Assembly (NCBI GenBank): GCA_037074615.1
Contig: CM073570.1
Location: forward strand, 14,306,685-14,370,684
Length of the DNA: 64,000 nucleotides
Direction of reading: 5' to 3'
From: Leucaena leucocephala
Taxonomy: Eukaryota; Streptophyta; Magnoliopsida; Fabales; Fabaceae
In this document: positions 1-11,640 of the stretch, in pieces
How positions within the stretch are numbered: position 1 is the stretch's first letter
How the letters are laid out: each line of letters begins with the position of its first letter
The notes under the pieces: generated by a model
Databases searched by the model: none
Told to the model about the DNA's origin: nothing
What the model saw: the letters and a program-made list of their open reading frames with translations, nothing else
Translations under genes and position numbers: made by a program

Positions 1-1637
1 ATGCTAAAATTTCAATTATATGTGTTTGATAGCACATTTTATTGATGACGATTGGAAGCTTCACAAGAGGATCTTGAATTTTGTTATGATTGAAAATCAT
101 AGAGGTGATACTATAGGGAAAACCATTGAGCAATGCTTGTTGCAGTGGGGGGTTGAAAATATCTTCACCATAACTATGGATAATGCCTCAGCTAATGACA
201 CGACTTTGGTATATCTGAATAGGCGTTTAAGGAGTTGTAAGCGGTTACTTTGTAACGGGGATTATATACAATTAAGGTGTTGTGCACATGTCCTTAATTT
301 GGTGGTTAATGAAGGGATCAAAGAGATTAAGGATATCTTTGAATCCATTCGAAGTGCTATGAGATATGTTCGTTCTTCTCCTTCACGCTTCTTGAAATTC
401 AAAACTTGGGCTGAAGCTGAAAAAAATAGAAACTAAAAGCCTTGTTTGCCTTGATGTAAATACTCGATGGAACTCATCATACTTGATGTTGGAAGCTGCG
501 ATAAAGTTTCAAAAAGTATTTGAGCGGATGCGTGATAAAGATAATGACTATATTTCCCACTTCAATTCCAGCGCTTCAAGCTTTAGGCGTGGTGCTAGGT
601 ATGGCCAAGATGACTTCTCTGGTTCTATTAGTGCTGATTGGAATAATGTTAAGATCTTCATCAAATTCTTGAAGGTATTTTATGACATTACATTGAAATT
701 TTCAAGCTCCTTTTCTGTAACTTCAAATGAATGTTTCCACCAGATTGTACGTGTTCATAAAATGTTGCAAAAGAATATTATGAACAGAGCTAATAGATTT
801 TTGGGAGACATGAGCATCAGTATGCAGGCAAAATATGACAAATATTGGGGTCAAGCAGATAATATGAATCCGTTATTATTTGTGGCTATAATTTTGGATC
901 CTCGTTATAAACTAGCTTATGTCAATCATATGTTTGACGTCCTTTACATTGACCCCGGAGTATGTTCACTTATGAATGAGAGGGTAAAAGATTGTTTGTA
1001 TCGGTTGTTTGATGAGTACTCTACAAGGGTTTCTATTGAATTAGGGACTATTTCAACAGGTGTAACTTCATTGCCTTCTTTTGATGATAATGATGATACC
1101 GAGGATCCAGGTCATAAATAGTTAAAATCTATAAAAATAAGAACTTCTGCAGATTCTCAAATTGAGTTAGATAAATATATTGTAACTGACTCAAGAGATG
1201 AAATCCCTTCTGCGTTTGAGTTTGACATATTATTATGGTGGAAAGCTAATTCTCAAAAATATAAAATTCTCTCCCATATGGCACGAGATGTATTGGCTAT
1301 TCCAATTTCTACAGTTGCTTCTGAGTCCGCTTTTAGCACTGGGGGACGTATAGTTGATCATTACAGGAGTTCTTTATCTTATAAAATGACAGAAGCACTA
1401 ATTTGTAGTCAAAATTGGCTATAAGCTGGCCAATCTATCAATGATTTAGCTGACAAACTTCGGGAGTTCGATAATTTTGATGAAACGAAAAATATCATTC
1501 AACTTGCAGGTAATTTTTTATTTTGAAGCTCATAAATTCTATTATATTTTACTTCATAATATGTAACATTTTTTCTTTTATTTTTTCCTATAGATGCAAC
1601 GCTTGAAAGAGAGAATATGATGACTACTGATGACTGA
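1..1637 (+). pseudogene. hAT-family transposase, 5'-truncated by the window edge and broken
   Basis: The central and C-terminal part of a plant hAT (RICESLEEPER / zf-BED type) transposase. The first readable block (20-436) has the family motif IDDDWKLHKR and the DNASAND block of the catalytic core. A second frame (483-1121) continues the protein from VCLDVNTRWNSSY, and 1122-1507 holds the hAT dimerisation domain, with SESAFSTGGR and the CSQNWL end. A short intron (GT at 1508, AG at 1592-1593) leads to a last exon ending in TGA at 1635-1637. It is dead. A one-base shift in the A-run near 421-426 changes frame, TAG at 1119-1121 interrupts it, and TAA at 1422-1424 follows the CSQNWL block. The N-terminal BED finger would lie left of the window. 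The family assignment is firm; activity is excluded unless these are assembly errors. Confidence 0.88.
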
Positions 1638-1953
1638 AGATCATTTTAATTGTAATAGATTTCAAAACTTTAATTGTCTTATTGTCGCCTTATTTTAAGT
1701 TGATTATTACTATTTTTTTAAGTCTTTAAGACATAAATATGATATTATTTTATAAATTTATGATTGTAGATTTTTTCCCTATAATATGAGTAAGACATCA
1801 CTATTTGGGCATGCCTAGCCCGCATATGCCTAGCCTGAATTAGTTAGGACTTTTATCGGGAAGGGTCAGGTATCAGGTTACAAAATGCAACCCATAGTTT
1901 TTTTGAGTAGGTGGCTGCCCTGCCAAGCCCAACTCTGCCCATACACACCTCTA
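1638..1953 (+). mobile_element. 3' subterminal region and terminal inverted repeat of the hAT element
   Basis: Directly downstream of the broken transposase, 1790-1953 carries degenerate GGGCAGGGC / GCCTAGCCC subterminal motifs and ends in ATACACACCTCTA at 1941-1953. The reverse complement, TAGAGGTGTGTAT, matches the ends of the complete short element at 43498-44280. Read in reverse, about 300 bp here aligns by eye with 43498-43860. The other end lies outside the window, so the expected 8-bp target duplication (TACATTAT at 1954-1961 on this side) cannot be checked. Confidence 0.78.
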
Positions 1954-2084
1954 TACATTATTATCACCAAAAGCTAAATCAAAGCTCCTTAATTTACTGA
2001 GTGAAAAATTAAAGGCACAACTTTCCACACAATAAAAACAAGACAGCAAATGAGAACAAATTGGAAACATAAAATAACTACTCA

Positions 2085-3596
2085 TCAAGGGTAGTTTTCA
2101 GTAGGAACAGGAGCATATGAGCCGATGAAGACATCCCCGTAGATCAAGCCAGCCAAGCCACCACCAATCAACGGGCCGACCCAGTAAATCCAATAATTGG
2201 TGAAGTCGCCGGATACAGCAGCCGGGCCAAATGAACGGGCCGGATTCATTGAACCCCCGCTGAATGGCCCGGCGGCCAAGATGTTGGCACCGACAATGAA
2301 GCCGATAGCAATGGGTGCAATGATGCCTAATGAGCCCTTTTTAGGGTCAGCTGCTGTGGCATATACAGTGTAAACGAGACCAAAAGTGGCCACAATTTCG
2401 AACACTATGCCTTCAACAACACCCACTCCTGAAGCAAGTCCATGCACTGGAACGGTCTGCACCATTTATTATTTTGATAATCAGTTTACAAATAATCCAT
2501 GATCCATCTAAGCATAATACTATTGAGTTGAAAATTAAGTTAGAGAAAAATACTATAGGATATAATCTTTTTGGCCAGTGCTTTAGGATATTCTGTATTG
2601 GCTAGTATATAATAGTGAGGTTATGAAAATATGATCGATCATTAAACCAGTAGAAACGGTAGTTAAAGTCTAGTTAAAATAATATAATTTAATTAAAATA
2701 TATAAAAATTTTCATATGCAAAAGAGTAATATTTTTTAAATAAAATATATATTAATCTATAAGTAAATAGAATATTAATATATAAATCATATATAACTAA
2801 AAATATATATAATTATTAAAATAGAAATCTAACATATTATTAGGTTTAGTGAGAGGAGCGAAAAATATAAAATTTAACTCTGTTTATCCATCCAAAACTC
2901 TTAACTAAACTTTAAGAGATTAGTTCACTCATTCATTAGTCTAATTAGTTGATTCTAGTTGAGTTTTAATACAATGCATAATATTTGACATGAAGAGAGA
3001 TAAAAACTTTTGGGGGAACTCCCTTAATAAGTGAGATCCACCATACCTTAATTCAATTTTTTTTGAGACCATCATCAACTAAAGTTGACGTTTGAGAAGA
3101 GATTATTAGGAAGGATGCATACCGGAGCACTGGTGACAAATTTGAGGAGGAGGCAAGCAACCAAGGATCCCAACAATTGGTGAACCCAATACAAGATGGC
3201 AGTCAAGACGGTGATGTTGCCTCCAATAACCAATCCAAAAGTGACAGCTGGATTCAAATGCCCACCGGAGATGTTGGCTGCCACCGACACTCCGACGAAC
3301 AGTGCAAATGCATGGGCCACTGCCACCGCCACTAGCCCCGCCGGATCCAACGCCGCATCCTTCGTAAGGGCACCTACATATATATACACACAAACACACG
3401 TTAATATTGTTTGCTTCTTCCTTCAATAAAATATAATTAGTTAAATTTAACAGAACAATGAATACTCACCGTAAGCTATGGCTGATCCGACGCCGGCGAA
3501 GACGAAAAGCAAAGTGGCGATGAACTCGGCTATATAAGCCTTAATGGAAGCAACACTGAGAGAGTCACTGAAGCTACCCAGAGTTATCTTCACCAT
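2085..3596 (-). CDS. TIP2: Tonoplast intrinsic protein, TIP2 subgroup aquaporin
   Basis: A vacuolar-membrane MIP channel for water, and in characterised TIP2 proteins also for ammonia. Coding exons on the minus strand are 3596-3470, 3373-3123 and 2456-2085 (stop included), giving 249 aa, the usual TIP length. The three-exon structure is typical. The protein starts MVKITLGSF. Both pore motifs are intact: HLNPAVTFG (NPA at residues 83-85) and SMNPARSFG (NPA at 197-199). The aromatic/arginine filter positions read His63, Ile185, Gly194 and Arg200, which is the TIP2 signature. YATAADPKKGSLG and the GDVFIGSYAP C-terminus also match TIP2. Six membrane helices are expected from the family fold. Introns are 96 bp and 666 bp; the larger holds a dispersed repeat. 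The start is the only ATG that gives the conserved N-terminus. TIP2;1 and TIP2;2 cannot be told apart here. Confidence 0.95.
2640..2990. repeat. Dispersed AT-rich repeat R3 inside TIP2 intron 2
   Basis: By eye this stretch shares order and wording with 53740-54150: a block of AAATAGAATATTMATATATAAAT, then AAAATATAAAAT with TAACATATT, then ...AACTAA, then GATTC..GTTGAGTTTTAATA. Two copies 50 kb apart suggest an old mobile repeat of about 350-400 bp. No terminal repeats or coding potential are visible, and the similarity is moderate. Confidence 0.4.
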
Positions 3597-3691
3597 TTTT
3601 ATCTGTCAGTCTTTGAAACTAACCCTAATTTTTAGTTTGATTAGTTTATGATCAAACTTAGTTTTTGCGTGTATCAGAAGGCTTTTGCAAT

Positions 3692-3706
3692 GGTTTATAT
3701 ATAAAA
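3692..3706 (-). promoter_or_regulatory. TATA box of the TIP2 gene
   Basis: On the minus strand the sequence reads CTTTTATATATAAACC about 100 bp upstream of the TIP2 start codon. This is the right spacing for a TATA box followed by a short leader. No other strong TATA element lies closer to the ATG. Confidence 0.55.
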
Positions 3707-4584
3707 GAAAGCATACGAAAGGGAAGAGAATTGGCACCGCCATGGACCCCAGAGAGTGGTTGGATAATGCATTATTGAAGGCTTAGGGCCACCCCCTTTC
3801 TTGTTTTCGTTGTTTTTTATGTTATTTTCTTAGCCAGATCGACTTTGTTTCTTCTTTTAATGTTGTAGTTCGTGGGCTTGTTTTATTTTTTTATTCGTTC
3901 ATGAACGTCATGACAACTAAGTTATAACAAGAATAATACCGACAAGAAAAAAGTTTATAATTAGATGGCGTGTCTATGGATAAGTATTACTTCAGTCCAC
4001 TGCTTTTGGATGAAAATGGCTACTTTAATTTCTTCTTCTTGAGTAAGAAAGTAAGAAATTGAGCAAGGAAACAACAAGAGAAATTTCATCATTTAATTTG
4101 AATGATTCAAATATTTTTTTAACAACAGTCGTCATTAATTTTTAAATATGAATCCTTCTAAAAGTGTCATACCCAAACCTTTTTTCCCCCTGTAATTAGC
4201 TGTGTATGTATTGCTGAATATTCTTTTCAAATAATTTAACAATTTGCGAAGAAAAAAACTGACAAGAATCACATCATTTTTTTTAACTTGAAAATACTAG
4301 TAAACTTTTTTTTCATGTAGACTTAGGGTTAAATAATAATATTAACAAAATATAAATGATAAAGTGTGATTGAAGAATTTAATAAGTAATTTAACCAAAA
4401 TTTTGTCCTTTGTATATTAAAAAATTTATAAAAAAAAAGCACATTATTTATTATCATAAATAATGTCATTTACTTTCAATTATTTTATACAAAGCATATG
4501 CCATAATCTAATTTATTATAATATATTGATGTGATGTACTAATTTTTTTTTAAAAATAGTTGTACTCATTCACAATTCAATAGT

Positions 4585-4700
4585 AGAGTGAAATTTCTCT
4601 TTCTCCTAGACAATACCAATATTAAATAGGACGAGCCGTCTATTACCTTTAAATATAAATTTAAATATTTAAAAGTTAAAATATCTACTACCTATTTACC
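4585..4700 (-). repeat. Partial copy of retroposon-like repeat R1
   Basis: Contains the R1 landmarks CTCCTAGACAATACCAATATT and GGACGAGCCGTCTATTACC. These correspond to CTCCTAAGCAATACCAATACT and GTGAGTTGTCAATTAACC in the 58.9-kb copy. It is truncated and diverged. Confidence 0.4.
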
Positions 4701-5179
4701 AGTTGAACATATATATAATAATCTAGTATAAATTAATTAATTAAAGATAAACCCAATGTTGATTGGGTTGAATCAAACTGAGCCACAAATTAATTGAAAC
4801 GAAACTTTAGTAAGGAAAAGGATTAGATGGGCCGACCATGTTCTATTTCAATATTCATAAAGTAAACTCTATTTTTGATGACATTTTAATATTTTATTGT
4901 AAGAAAGCTGAAAGTCATGGTGAAGATAATAATGACAATAATCAATATGATTAATTATGAGATATTTTAAAGAACTAAGGAAAAGGGTGATAAGAACAGG
5001 TCACTTCACTCCCCGTCTTCACATGTCCTCATCCGATTGTCCGCTAATTATAATTTCTATAAACTAACAACACTTTCTTAATTAATAATCTGCCCAAGAC
5101 CGACCTTACCTTAATTAATATATATGTTTGGTTAGGGTTGAACTCTCGTTCCAAAGTAGAATATTCGTAAACTTGTTCG

Positions 5180-5530
5180 GCAATGATTAGTCGATTAAAA
5201 GATAACACTTATTTTTATTTATAATATAAAAATTTAGTAATTAATTAAGATAAATTAATAATTAAATAAATAAATTATAATAAATATGATATATTATTTT
5301 AAAAATATTCATATATTTCTTTCTGCCTTAAATATAAAATATCGCTTATTAGTTGATTAAAAAGATAATAGTCCCTCCCTTGATCCTTAATATATGTATA
5401 AATTTATCAATTAATTTAAATAAATTAATAAAATTAAATAATTATAATATATATAATATGATATACTCAAAATACTCATGTACTTTTTTCTTTTTAAAAT
5501 ATAAGATATTTTTATAGTGGAGATTTATTA
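5180..5530. repeat. Two AT-rich repeat units (R4)
   Basis: Two adjacent blocks (about 5200-5310 and 5375-5500) share the wording TTAGTTGATTAAAAAGATAA, then AATTTA..AATTAATTTAAATAAATTAATAA and a trailing ATATGATATA. Related units occur near 7545-7625 and 35505-35800. They look like an amplified AT-rich repeat of unknown class. Confidence 0.4.
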
Positions 5531-5884
5531 TATTTAATATCAATATTACATTATATTATATAACAGTTTGTAAGTTAAATAAATTTATTTAAAAAATTAT
5601 AAATATTATATATAAAATAAATTAATATTTAAATTTAATTTTAAAACAATAATCATTTCATTTTAAATATATTAATAAGTGCAAGAATTGTCCTAAATAT
5701 GACAAAAGAACATTTGACTTGAGCAATCCACATGTAGACGGTTCAGTCAACATGGCTAAGTGTAGAGTTTATGTTTCGAGATTGTGAAAGATCGTCCACA
5801 TCCTTCATTCTTCAAGAAGCCCCTAGCATGTACCGCTCTGTCCCATTAAAGTCTTAATTTTTATGGTAAGTGTGATTTAGTGCC

Positions 5885-6405
5885 TATTTGATTTCGTATA
5901 AAATTATAATTTTAAAAAGATTTTTTATCCAAACTTTAATTTAAAAAAAAATTAAAATAAAAAAATTATATTTATCCATAAATATTTTTAAATTAAACTA
6001 TAATTTAAAACTATAACTTTGAATAAACTATTTAGACTAACTTTTAAAATAGTAAAAGAGCTTATAAACTATCAAACTACTATCTTACTCTTAATTTTTT
6101 TATATCATCTCTCATATATTTTCCCTACCCTCTCTCCTTTCTTCTCCCTTCTACTATCTTTCCTATCTCTTCTCTTTTTTTCACTCTCTCTTATCTCTTA
6201 TATTTTTAATCAAATCATACTCTTTTTGGTGATTTACTAATATAAAAAGTTATTTTATAAATAATTATCTAAGCATTTATTTATCTAGGATCACTTTTTT
6301 TCATAAACTCTTATCTAAAAACTATTTTCTATAAGCTATATAAAAATCTTTTTTTTTATAAGTTGTTTTTTTAAAAATTTATCTAAATATTTAACGTAAA
6401 AAAAA
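5885..6405 (+). repeat. Dispersed repeat R2, MITE-like
   Basis: About 520 bp in the order GCCTATTTGATTTCGTATAA, AAACTATAATTTAAAACTATAA, GTAAAAGAGCTTATAAACTA, a long CT-rich tract, GATTTACTAATA, AAGCATTTATTTATC and CATAAACTCTTATCTAAAAA. The same order recurs at 34205-34715 and 42740-43370, and in reverse at 51000-51765 and 60480-60910. The copies have no common ORF and carry weakly inverted TGTTTGG-type ends, which suggests a non-autonomous DNA element. Confidence 0.55.
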
Positions 6406-8106
6406 AAGGTTTAGGGCTGTGTAAAGTTGGGCCAAAAAGCATATATAAATAAAAAAAACTCATTCACTTCATGTTTTAAGTTTTTGGATTAAGATGTAGC
6501 GTTAAATTAAAGAAAAATAATGAAGAGTATGTACGGAACCAAAACAAAACTCATTAACTTCATGCTTTCTATAAAATTAGTAATATTATATGATTATAAA
6601 TGTTAGACTTTAGATAAATAATAAAATAGATTTGAGATAGTTGAAATAAAGATGCTGATATGAATATATATGTATAGTCACACACAAAAAATACAAGATT
6701 CATAATTATCATATATAAGAAAAAGTTAGAATAATATTTATTAAAAGAAAAATGATAAAATAATGTTTGAGGTGATTCATATACATATAAAGAAAATTAT
6801 TAGATACGTTAATGAATTAAGACATTAAATCAATCCATATAAAGATTTGAAAATGAGTATAAAAAAGGTCAAAGAAAACATTCAAGAAGAAATTATTGAA
6901 TGTATTTGATATGAGAGATTTGTAAGAGAGAGTAGGGAAATAGAGATTTAGTACTATAAATTTTAAGGAGATAAAAGAATTTTTTTTAAGATTTTCCCTC
7001 TTTTTCCCTTCAAAATTAAAGGAATTTTAGAGAAAATTTTAAATTTTTATCTTATTTTAACCATTATATTCATAATATTTTTTAATATATTTAAAATATC
7101 TCTTCCTCATCTCGTAGTTATCTATATAAAAAACTTATCCCTCATTTTTCATCATTCTAAAATAATATTAAAAAATTATCCCTTCTTTTTCATCATTCTA
7201 ACTACATACTTCCTCATCTATCTTAATTATAACAGTTAATTAAATTTTTGATAAATTAAATAATCTAAATTAATCAATTAATTATAATTAAATCTAATCA
7301 TTTAAGATAAATTCATATTAGATAGTCATCAATCTATCCAAATTGACAAACTATATCCAGACTAATCAATTAACTCTTATATTAATTATAATTAACTGAT
7401 TTATTTTACTTCATAAATCTATCTAAAAAATTAATTAACTCTTATAATTAGGACATAAGGTAATATAAAAGTTAGAAAAGAGGTTTATTTTGATCCTAAA
7501 TATAAGACCCCTAATCTAATTTGGCTTTCAAATATATATCACATGTGATCTTTAATATAAAATATATTTAATTAATTTGGATAAATTAATAAAATTATTT
7601 AATTTAATTACCTATAATAATTGTGTGTTGGTTCTCTATAATACTTTTCTTAATCATGTGCATTATAACTACCCTTTAATAGAATATTTTTATTATGTGC
7701 AATCATATAAGAATATTTTAAGAAAAAATTATAATTTTGTGAGATAAAGTTGATAAGGGTATTATATTTATGACTAAAATAAATTCTCTATATAACTTTA
7801 TATTTAAGATCAGATAGAGTAATTTGTTCCCCAAAATAATATCCTCGTTAATTATATATATTAAAAAAATTCTATCAATAATAGTTCTAATATATTTAAC
7901 TAGGGTAACGAATATTAATTGTAAATAATTTATTATATTTAACTAATTTTTTTAAATACATGTATACAGATATGGATGAAATATGGGTGAGCTTAATTTG
8001 CCTATATATAATAGACAATTATTGGACAAACTTTATCTTAGACAGCTAATATGCATGTATCCTCATGATATTTCAATAGCTTATGCTATATCATAGGATA
8101 GGCTAA

Positions 8107-8116
8107 TGTCACATGT

Positions 8117-8160
<44 letters not shown>

Positions 8161-8245
8161 GACAAAAATTGTTCCATCTTAACAGAAATAGGAACTCTCA
8201 GGATGAAAAACTGATGAGAAAGAATATTCCATATTTTATCAAAGA
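8107..8245. repeat. First copy of a local duplicated segment
   Basis: Shares GTCACATGTTGATATATA, CGACAAAAATTGTTCCA, AGGAACTCTC, GGATGAAAAACTGAT and CCATATTTTATC, in the same order and strand, with 9547-9680. This is a diverged direct duplication about 1.4 kb apart. This copy contains the expanded TA/CA microsatellite. Confidence 0.6.
8119..8160. repeat. (TA)n(CA)n microsatellite
   Basis: About 16 TA units followed directly by five CA units. The paralogous segment at 9547-9680 lacks this expansion. Confidence 0.95.
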
Positions 8246-8959
8246 TTTTTTTTAAAAAAAATATAATTTAAATTTAAAATTTTTTAAATCAGTTTATTTA
8301 CTGTATTTTATAAGCTATTTATTGATCTTGTAAAATAAATAATAACACATTTGTGTAGTAATTCTTAATTTAAGATTTTAAAATTTAAATAATATTTTTT
8401 TTGGATTTTCTCTTTTATCAACCACATTGCAATATGTCTGACTCACGAGATGTATAATAGGATGATTCATATATATATATATGATTAAAGTGTAAATTTA
8501 TTTTAAGATTTTCGCAGAGCATTGAAATTCTGAAAGTTTTGTTGAATTTTAATGTAGCTCTATAAATTTATAAATCGTAAAAATATCATCTTAATTGTTA
8601 TTTAAGTTAAATTTCATCGATAGTTAATCAATTGACACAATCACTTATTATCCACTTTATTTTTAAAAATTATATTTATAAATAAAGAAAAAAATAAAAA
8701 ATTCTGAATCTTGCTGGAAAAAATTGAAGAAAATTGAAGAGGTGGATGTAACAGCTCATCGTTCAAACAACCTATATACTTAATACGATCCATTATATAT
8801 TAATTAAGGGGCTTAAAGACTCCATATCCCAAACTATAAGGCCTCTAATAATACCTTATCTATTAATTATAAATTTTCCCTCAAAAGTTTTAACTTCAAA
8901 TTAGTATTTATTGAGTCCAAATATTTTATAACAAGGGACATATATATTAGTATCATGGC

Positions 8960-9200
8960 AATTTATTTTTTTCATACAAAAAATTTTAGAAAGGGATTGG
9001 ATTTATCCACGATCTAAAGATAGGACGAAATCTCTCTTCCTTCTAGGCGATATCAATATTGCAATTATCCTCAGGCATAAATCTAGATACTTAAGAGTTA
9101 TGATGTATTATCAAACACCGCGATTATAACTAAAATAAAATGATATTCTCTAGAATCGAACACACTCTAAATAATAGTATATCTTATCTTTTAGTAAAAA
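8960..9200 (-). repeat. Retroposon-like repeat R1
   Basis: Carries the full R1 order. In reverse complement it reads ATTCTAGAGAATATCATTTTA, the CATAACTCTTAAGTATCTAG block, TTTATGCCTGAGGATAATTG and GATATCGCC. It then ends CAATCCCTTTCTAAAATT with an A-rich tail. Other copies lie near 4.6, 11.4, 49.9 and 58.9 kb. The A-rich 3' end points to a SINE or the 3' end of a LINE. Confidence 0.55.
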
Positions 9201-9546
9201 AATATTTTTTATCTAATTATATAAAGCAGTACCATCAAACGTTAATGTAAGCGAAATATTTTTTATAGCTTAAATATAATATATTGAGTTTAAATTATTA
9301 TGAATATAAAAATACATCTAAAGAAGTTACTTTCTGTTATACCCAACAGTGCTAGAATATTATCTAATCATATGGCTATATAAAATACAAGAGATTCTTC
9401 AAGGCTCTCCCATCTGGTTCCTTTCTTTTCCTTGATTCCCATTTAATTTCTCATATGAAAATATTAAAATAAAGGGGTGAAAAACAGTCGTTTAACTATG
9501 AAAATGTAGCGCCAATATACACACACACGCATATAGATCACGTAGC

Positions 9547-9680
9547 ATGTCACTTGTTGATATATAAACGACAAAAATTGTGCCAACGAACCAGAAACAG
9601 GAACTCTCTTACATTTCCTCATTGGGATGGAAAACTGATAATGAGAAAGAAAAAGAATACTCCCATATTTTATCGACCTG
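9547..9680. repeat. Second copy of a local duplicated segment
   Basis: Diverged direct duplicate of 8107-8245. Shared landmarks are CATGTCACTTGTTGATATATA, CGACAAAAATTGTGCCA, CAGGAACTCTC, GGAAAACTGAT and CCCATATTTTATC. It has extra bases (TTACATTTCCTCATTGG) relative to the first copy and no long TA tract. Confidence 0.6.
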
Positions 9681-10549
9681 AATGCAATATTTGAATCAAG
9701 AGATAATATATATAAGATACCAACTAGAATTCTGTGTCTTATATTATATTACGTATCAATTTTTGTTAAAAAGATAACAATAAATTAATAGAGGGGAATC
9801 CATAATATATAAATAAAAAGTTGACAAGTGTTAAATTTAAACTCTGAAATGCTAATGAATTATATACGACTGATAAAAATTCAGTTAAAAGAATACTGTT
9901 ATGATGAAAATAATAATGCTTAAAGATCATATGGGATTTAAAATCCTCTCAGCGTTGTTTCCTTTCTGAGCCATCCTTATAAGCCATCTCTGCGTGGATG
10001 AGAGAAATTATTATTTTATGTATATTTAAAAAAAATATTAAATACTCAATAATAATAATAACAAAAATTACTTTGCAAAAAGTGTTGAACTAGTAGTGGA
10101 ATTTGGCTATAGTCTAGCTTGTTTTGGATTTTTACTTGGTCTCCTTTAAGATAATGAATTCTAGTTAAAAAAAACTAGTTTCCATGTGAGGATATTCTAC
10201 ACATTTTTAGGAATTACAATTATCCTAGACAATTTTAGATATAGTTAGTGAATCTCAGAGATTATTCCTCCTTCTTTAAAGTTCCTTTAAAGATTAGTTT
10301 ACTTTAAATCTCAAAACGTAGTTAGGATTAAATAGTCTTATTAATTGGGGATCAATTTAAACAGTTTTAATTTAGAGTTTATGAAAGTGAAAGAATCAAG
10401 ATACTTTTGATGCCACCTTCTTCAAATTGTTGAATCCTTTTTTTATCATATGCAAACATAGAGAAATTCCATACCAGTTCAAAACGATCATGGAGTTAAT
10501 GAGGTCAATGGGCCAATCCATCAATTTGACGACCTCCTCTGGTGATTAT

Positions 10550-11107
10550 TCAAATTAAATATTGCTAGAGTTTTTACTGCAACACATAGTAAAGTAGGAT
10601 GTGGAGATATTATTATAAATCATACAAGAACCTAGGTTGCTAGTTTTACATGCGAGTTAGACTCTTGTAATGTCATTGAGGCAGAGCAATAGACGATATA
10701 TAATGAACTCAAACTGAACTGTGAGCTAAGATTTAATAATTTTATTCTTGAATATAATTCTAAAAAAAATATTTATATGTTGTCTAATCTTAATATTGAT
10801 AAATGCACTCCATTAGTTGCACAATACAAAGACTCGTACAGTTATAATTGGACATTAAACTTCAATTTATCCTTAGAGGTTAAAATATTCTTGCGGATGC
10901 TCTGGTCAAGGATAGTTTGACGATAACGGGAATATCATATTCATGTCATCCATATTTGGAGTCTATTATTAATACTAAGTATTTATGATATAATCTCTAT
11001 TGAGTTAGCTTTATTTATTTTAGGTGACTAGCCCTCACTTTTTTTATTGTACAAGCCTCTAACCCTTATTTGTATAAAAAATATATTATAATTTCTATTA
11101 AAAAAGG
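10550..11107 (+). pseudogene. Dead LINE 3' end with RNase H-like (RVT_3) domain
   Basis: Translation around 10555-10990 gives the RVT_3 order of plant non-LTR elements: GCGDIIINH, VASFTCELDSCNVIEAE, TIYNELKLNCELRFNNFILE, then NILADALVKDSL. Stops interrupt it, and two sit where the family has Trp (RT-stop-V and EQ-stop-TIY), as expected for TGG to TAG decay. One frame break separates the middle from the NILADAL block. The stretch ends in an A-rich 3' tail near 11100. It is a fossil; no upstream reverse transcriptase is recognisable. Confidence 0.65.
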
Positions 11108-11389
11108 GCTATAGTAATTTAGCAAAGAGGACTAAAAATCTCAGTAACAGGTCCACGATTAATTTACTTTCAAGGCCGAGAAATATACTATCCAAGAGCC
11201 CAACACATAAAATCGGCCCATTTTGAAAGGAAACTGCAACTTTGATCAAAACAAAAAGGGATCTAAGGTCATATCTAAATATAGTTAAAATAAATTTTAA
11301 TAAATCAGTTAAATAACTAAAAAGAATATTTAGGGTAACTATATAAATACTCATTTATCTATAAACCTATTATTTGTGAGTTCAACTAG

Positions 11390-11640
11390 TAAAGGGGTAA
11401 TATATGTGATCATTTGAGCGTATTTGATCATTAGGGAATATCATTTTGTTGTTGTTCTAGTCGTGGCGCTTGGGTAGGCATCTTAACTCCTGAGTGCCTA
11501 AGTTTACGCCTGAGGGTAATAAATAGCTAGTTCTGCCTGACATTGATATCGCTTAGGAGGGAAGTATGTTTCGCCCTGCCCTTGGATAGTGGGTGAGTTC
11601 AACCCCTTTCCAAAAATTTTTGTAAAAAAAATAAAAGGGT
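11390..11640 (+). repeat. Best-preserved R1 retroposon-like copy
   Basis: Reads TGATCATTTGAGCGTATTTG, TCGTGGCGCTTGGGTAGGCA, TTACGCCTGAGGGTAATAAA, GATATCGCTTAGGAGGGAAG, GTTCAACCCCTTTCCAAAAA and then an A-rich tail. A similar word flanks both sides (TAAAGGGGTAA before, TAAAAGGGTAA after), which may be an imperfect target duplication. It is less AT-rich than its surroundings, suggesting the youngest copy here. No ORF. Confidence 0.6.

Larger units (their letters stand above)
3720..10549. other. AT-rich intergenic region without genes
   Basis: About 6.8 kb with stop codons in all frames. The longest ORF (6019-6240) is low-complexity pyrimidine-rich translation. I see dispersed repeats R1, R2 and R4, a TA/CA microsatellite and a duplicated segment, listed separately. 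I recognise no protein-coding or RNA gene. Confidence 0.7.

Noticed and set aside
6019..6240. 73-codon ORF rich in Leu, Ser and Phe
   Set aside because: It reads through the CT-rich centre of repeat R2; other copies of R2 do not keep the frame.
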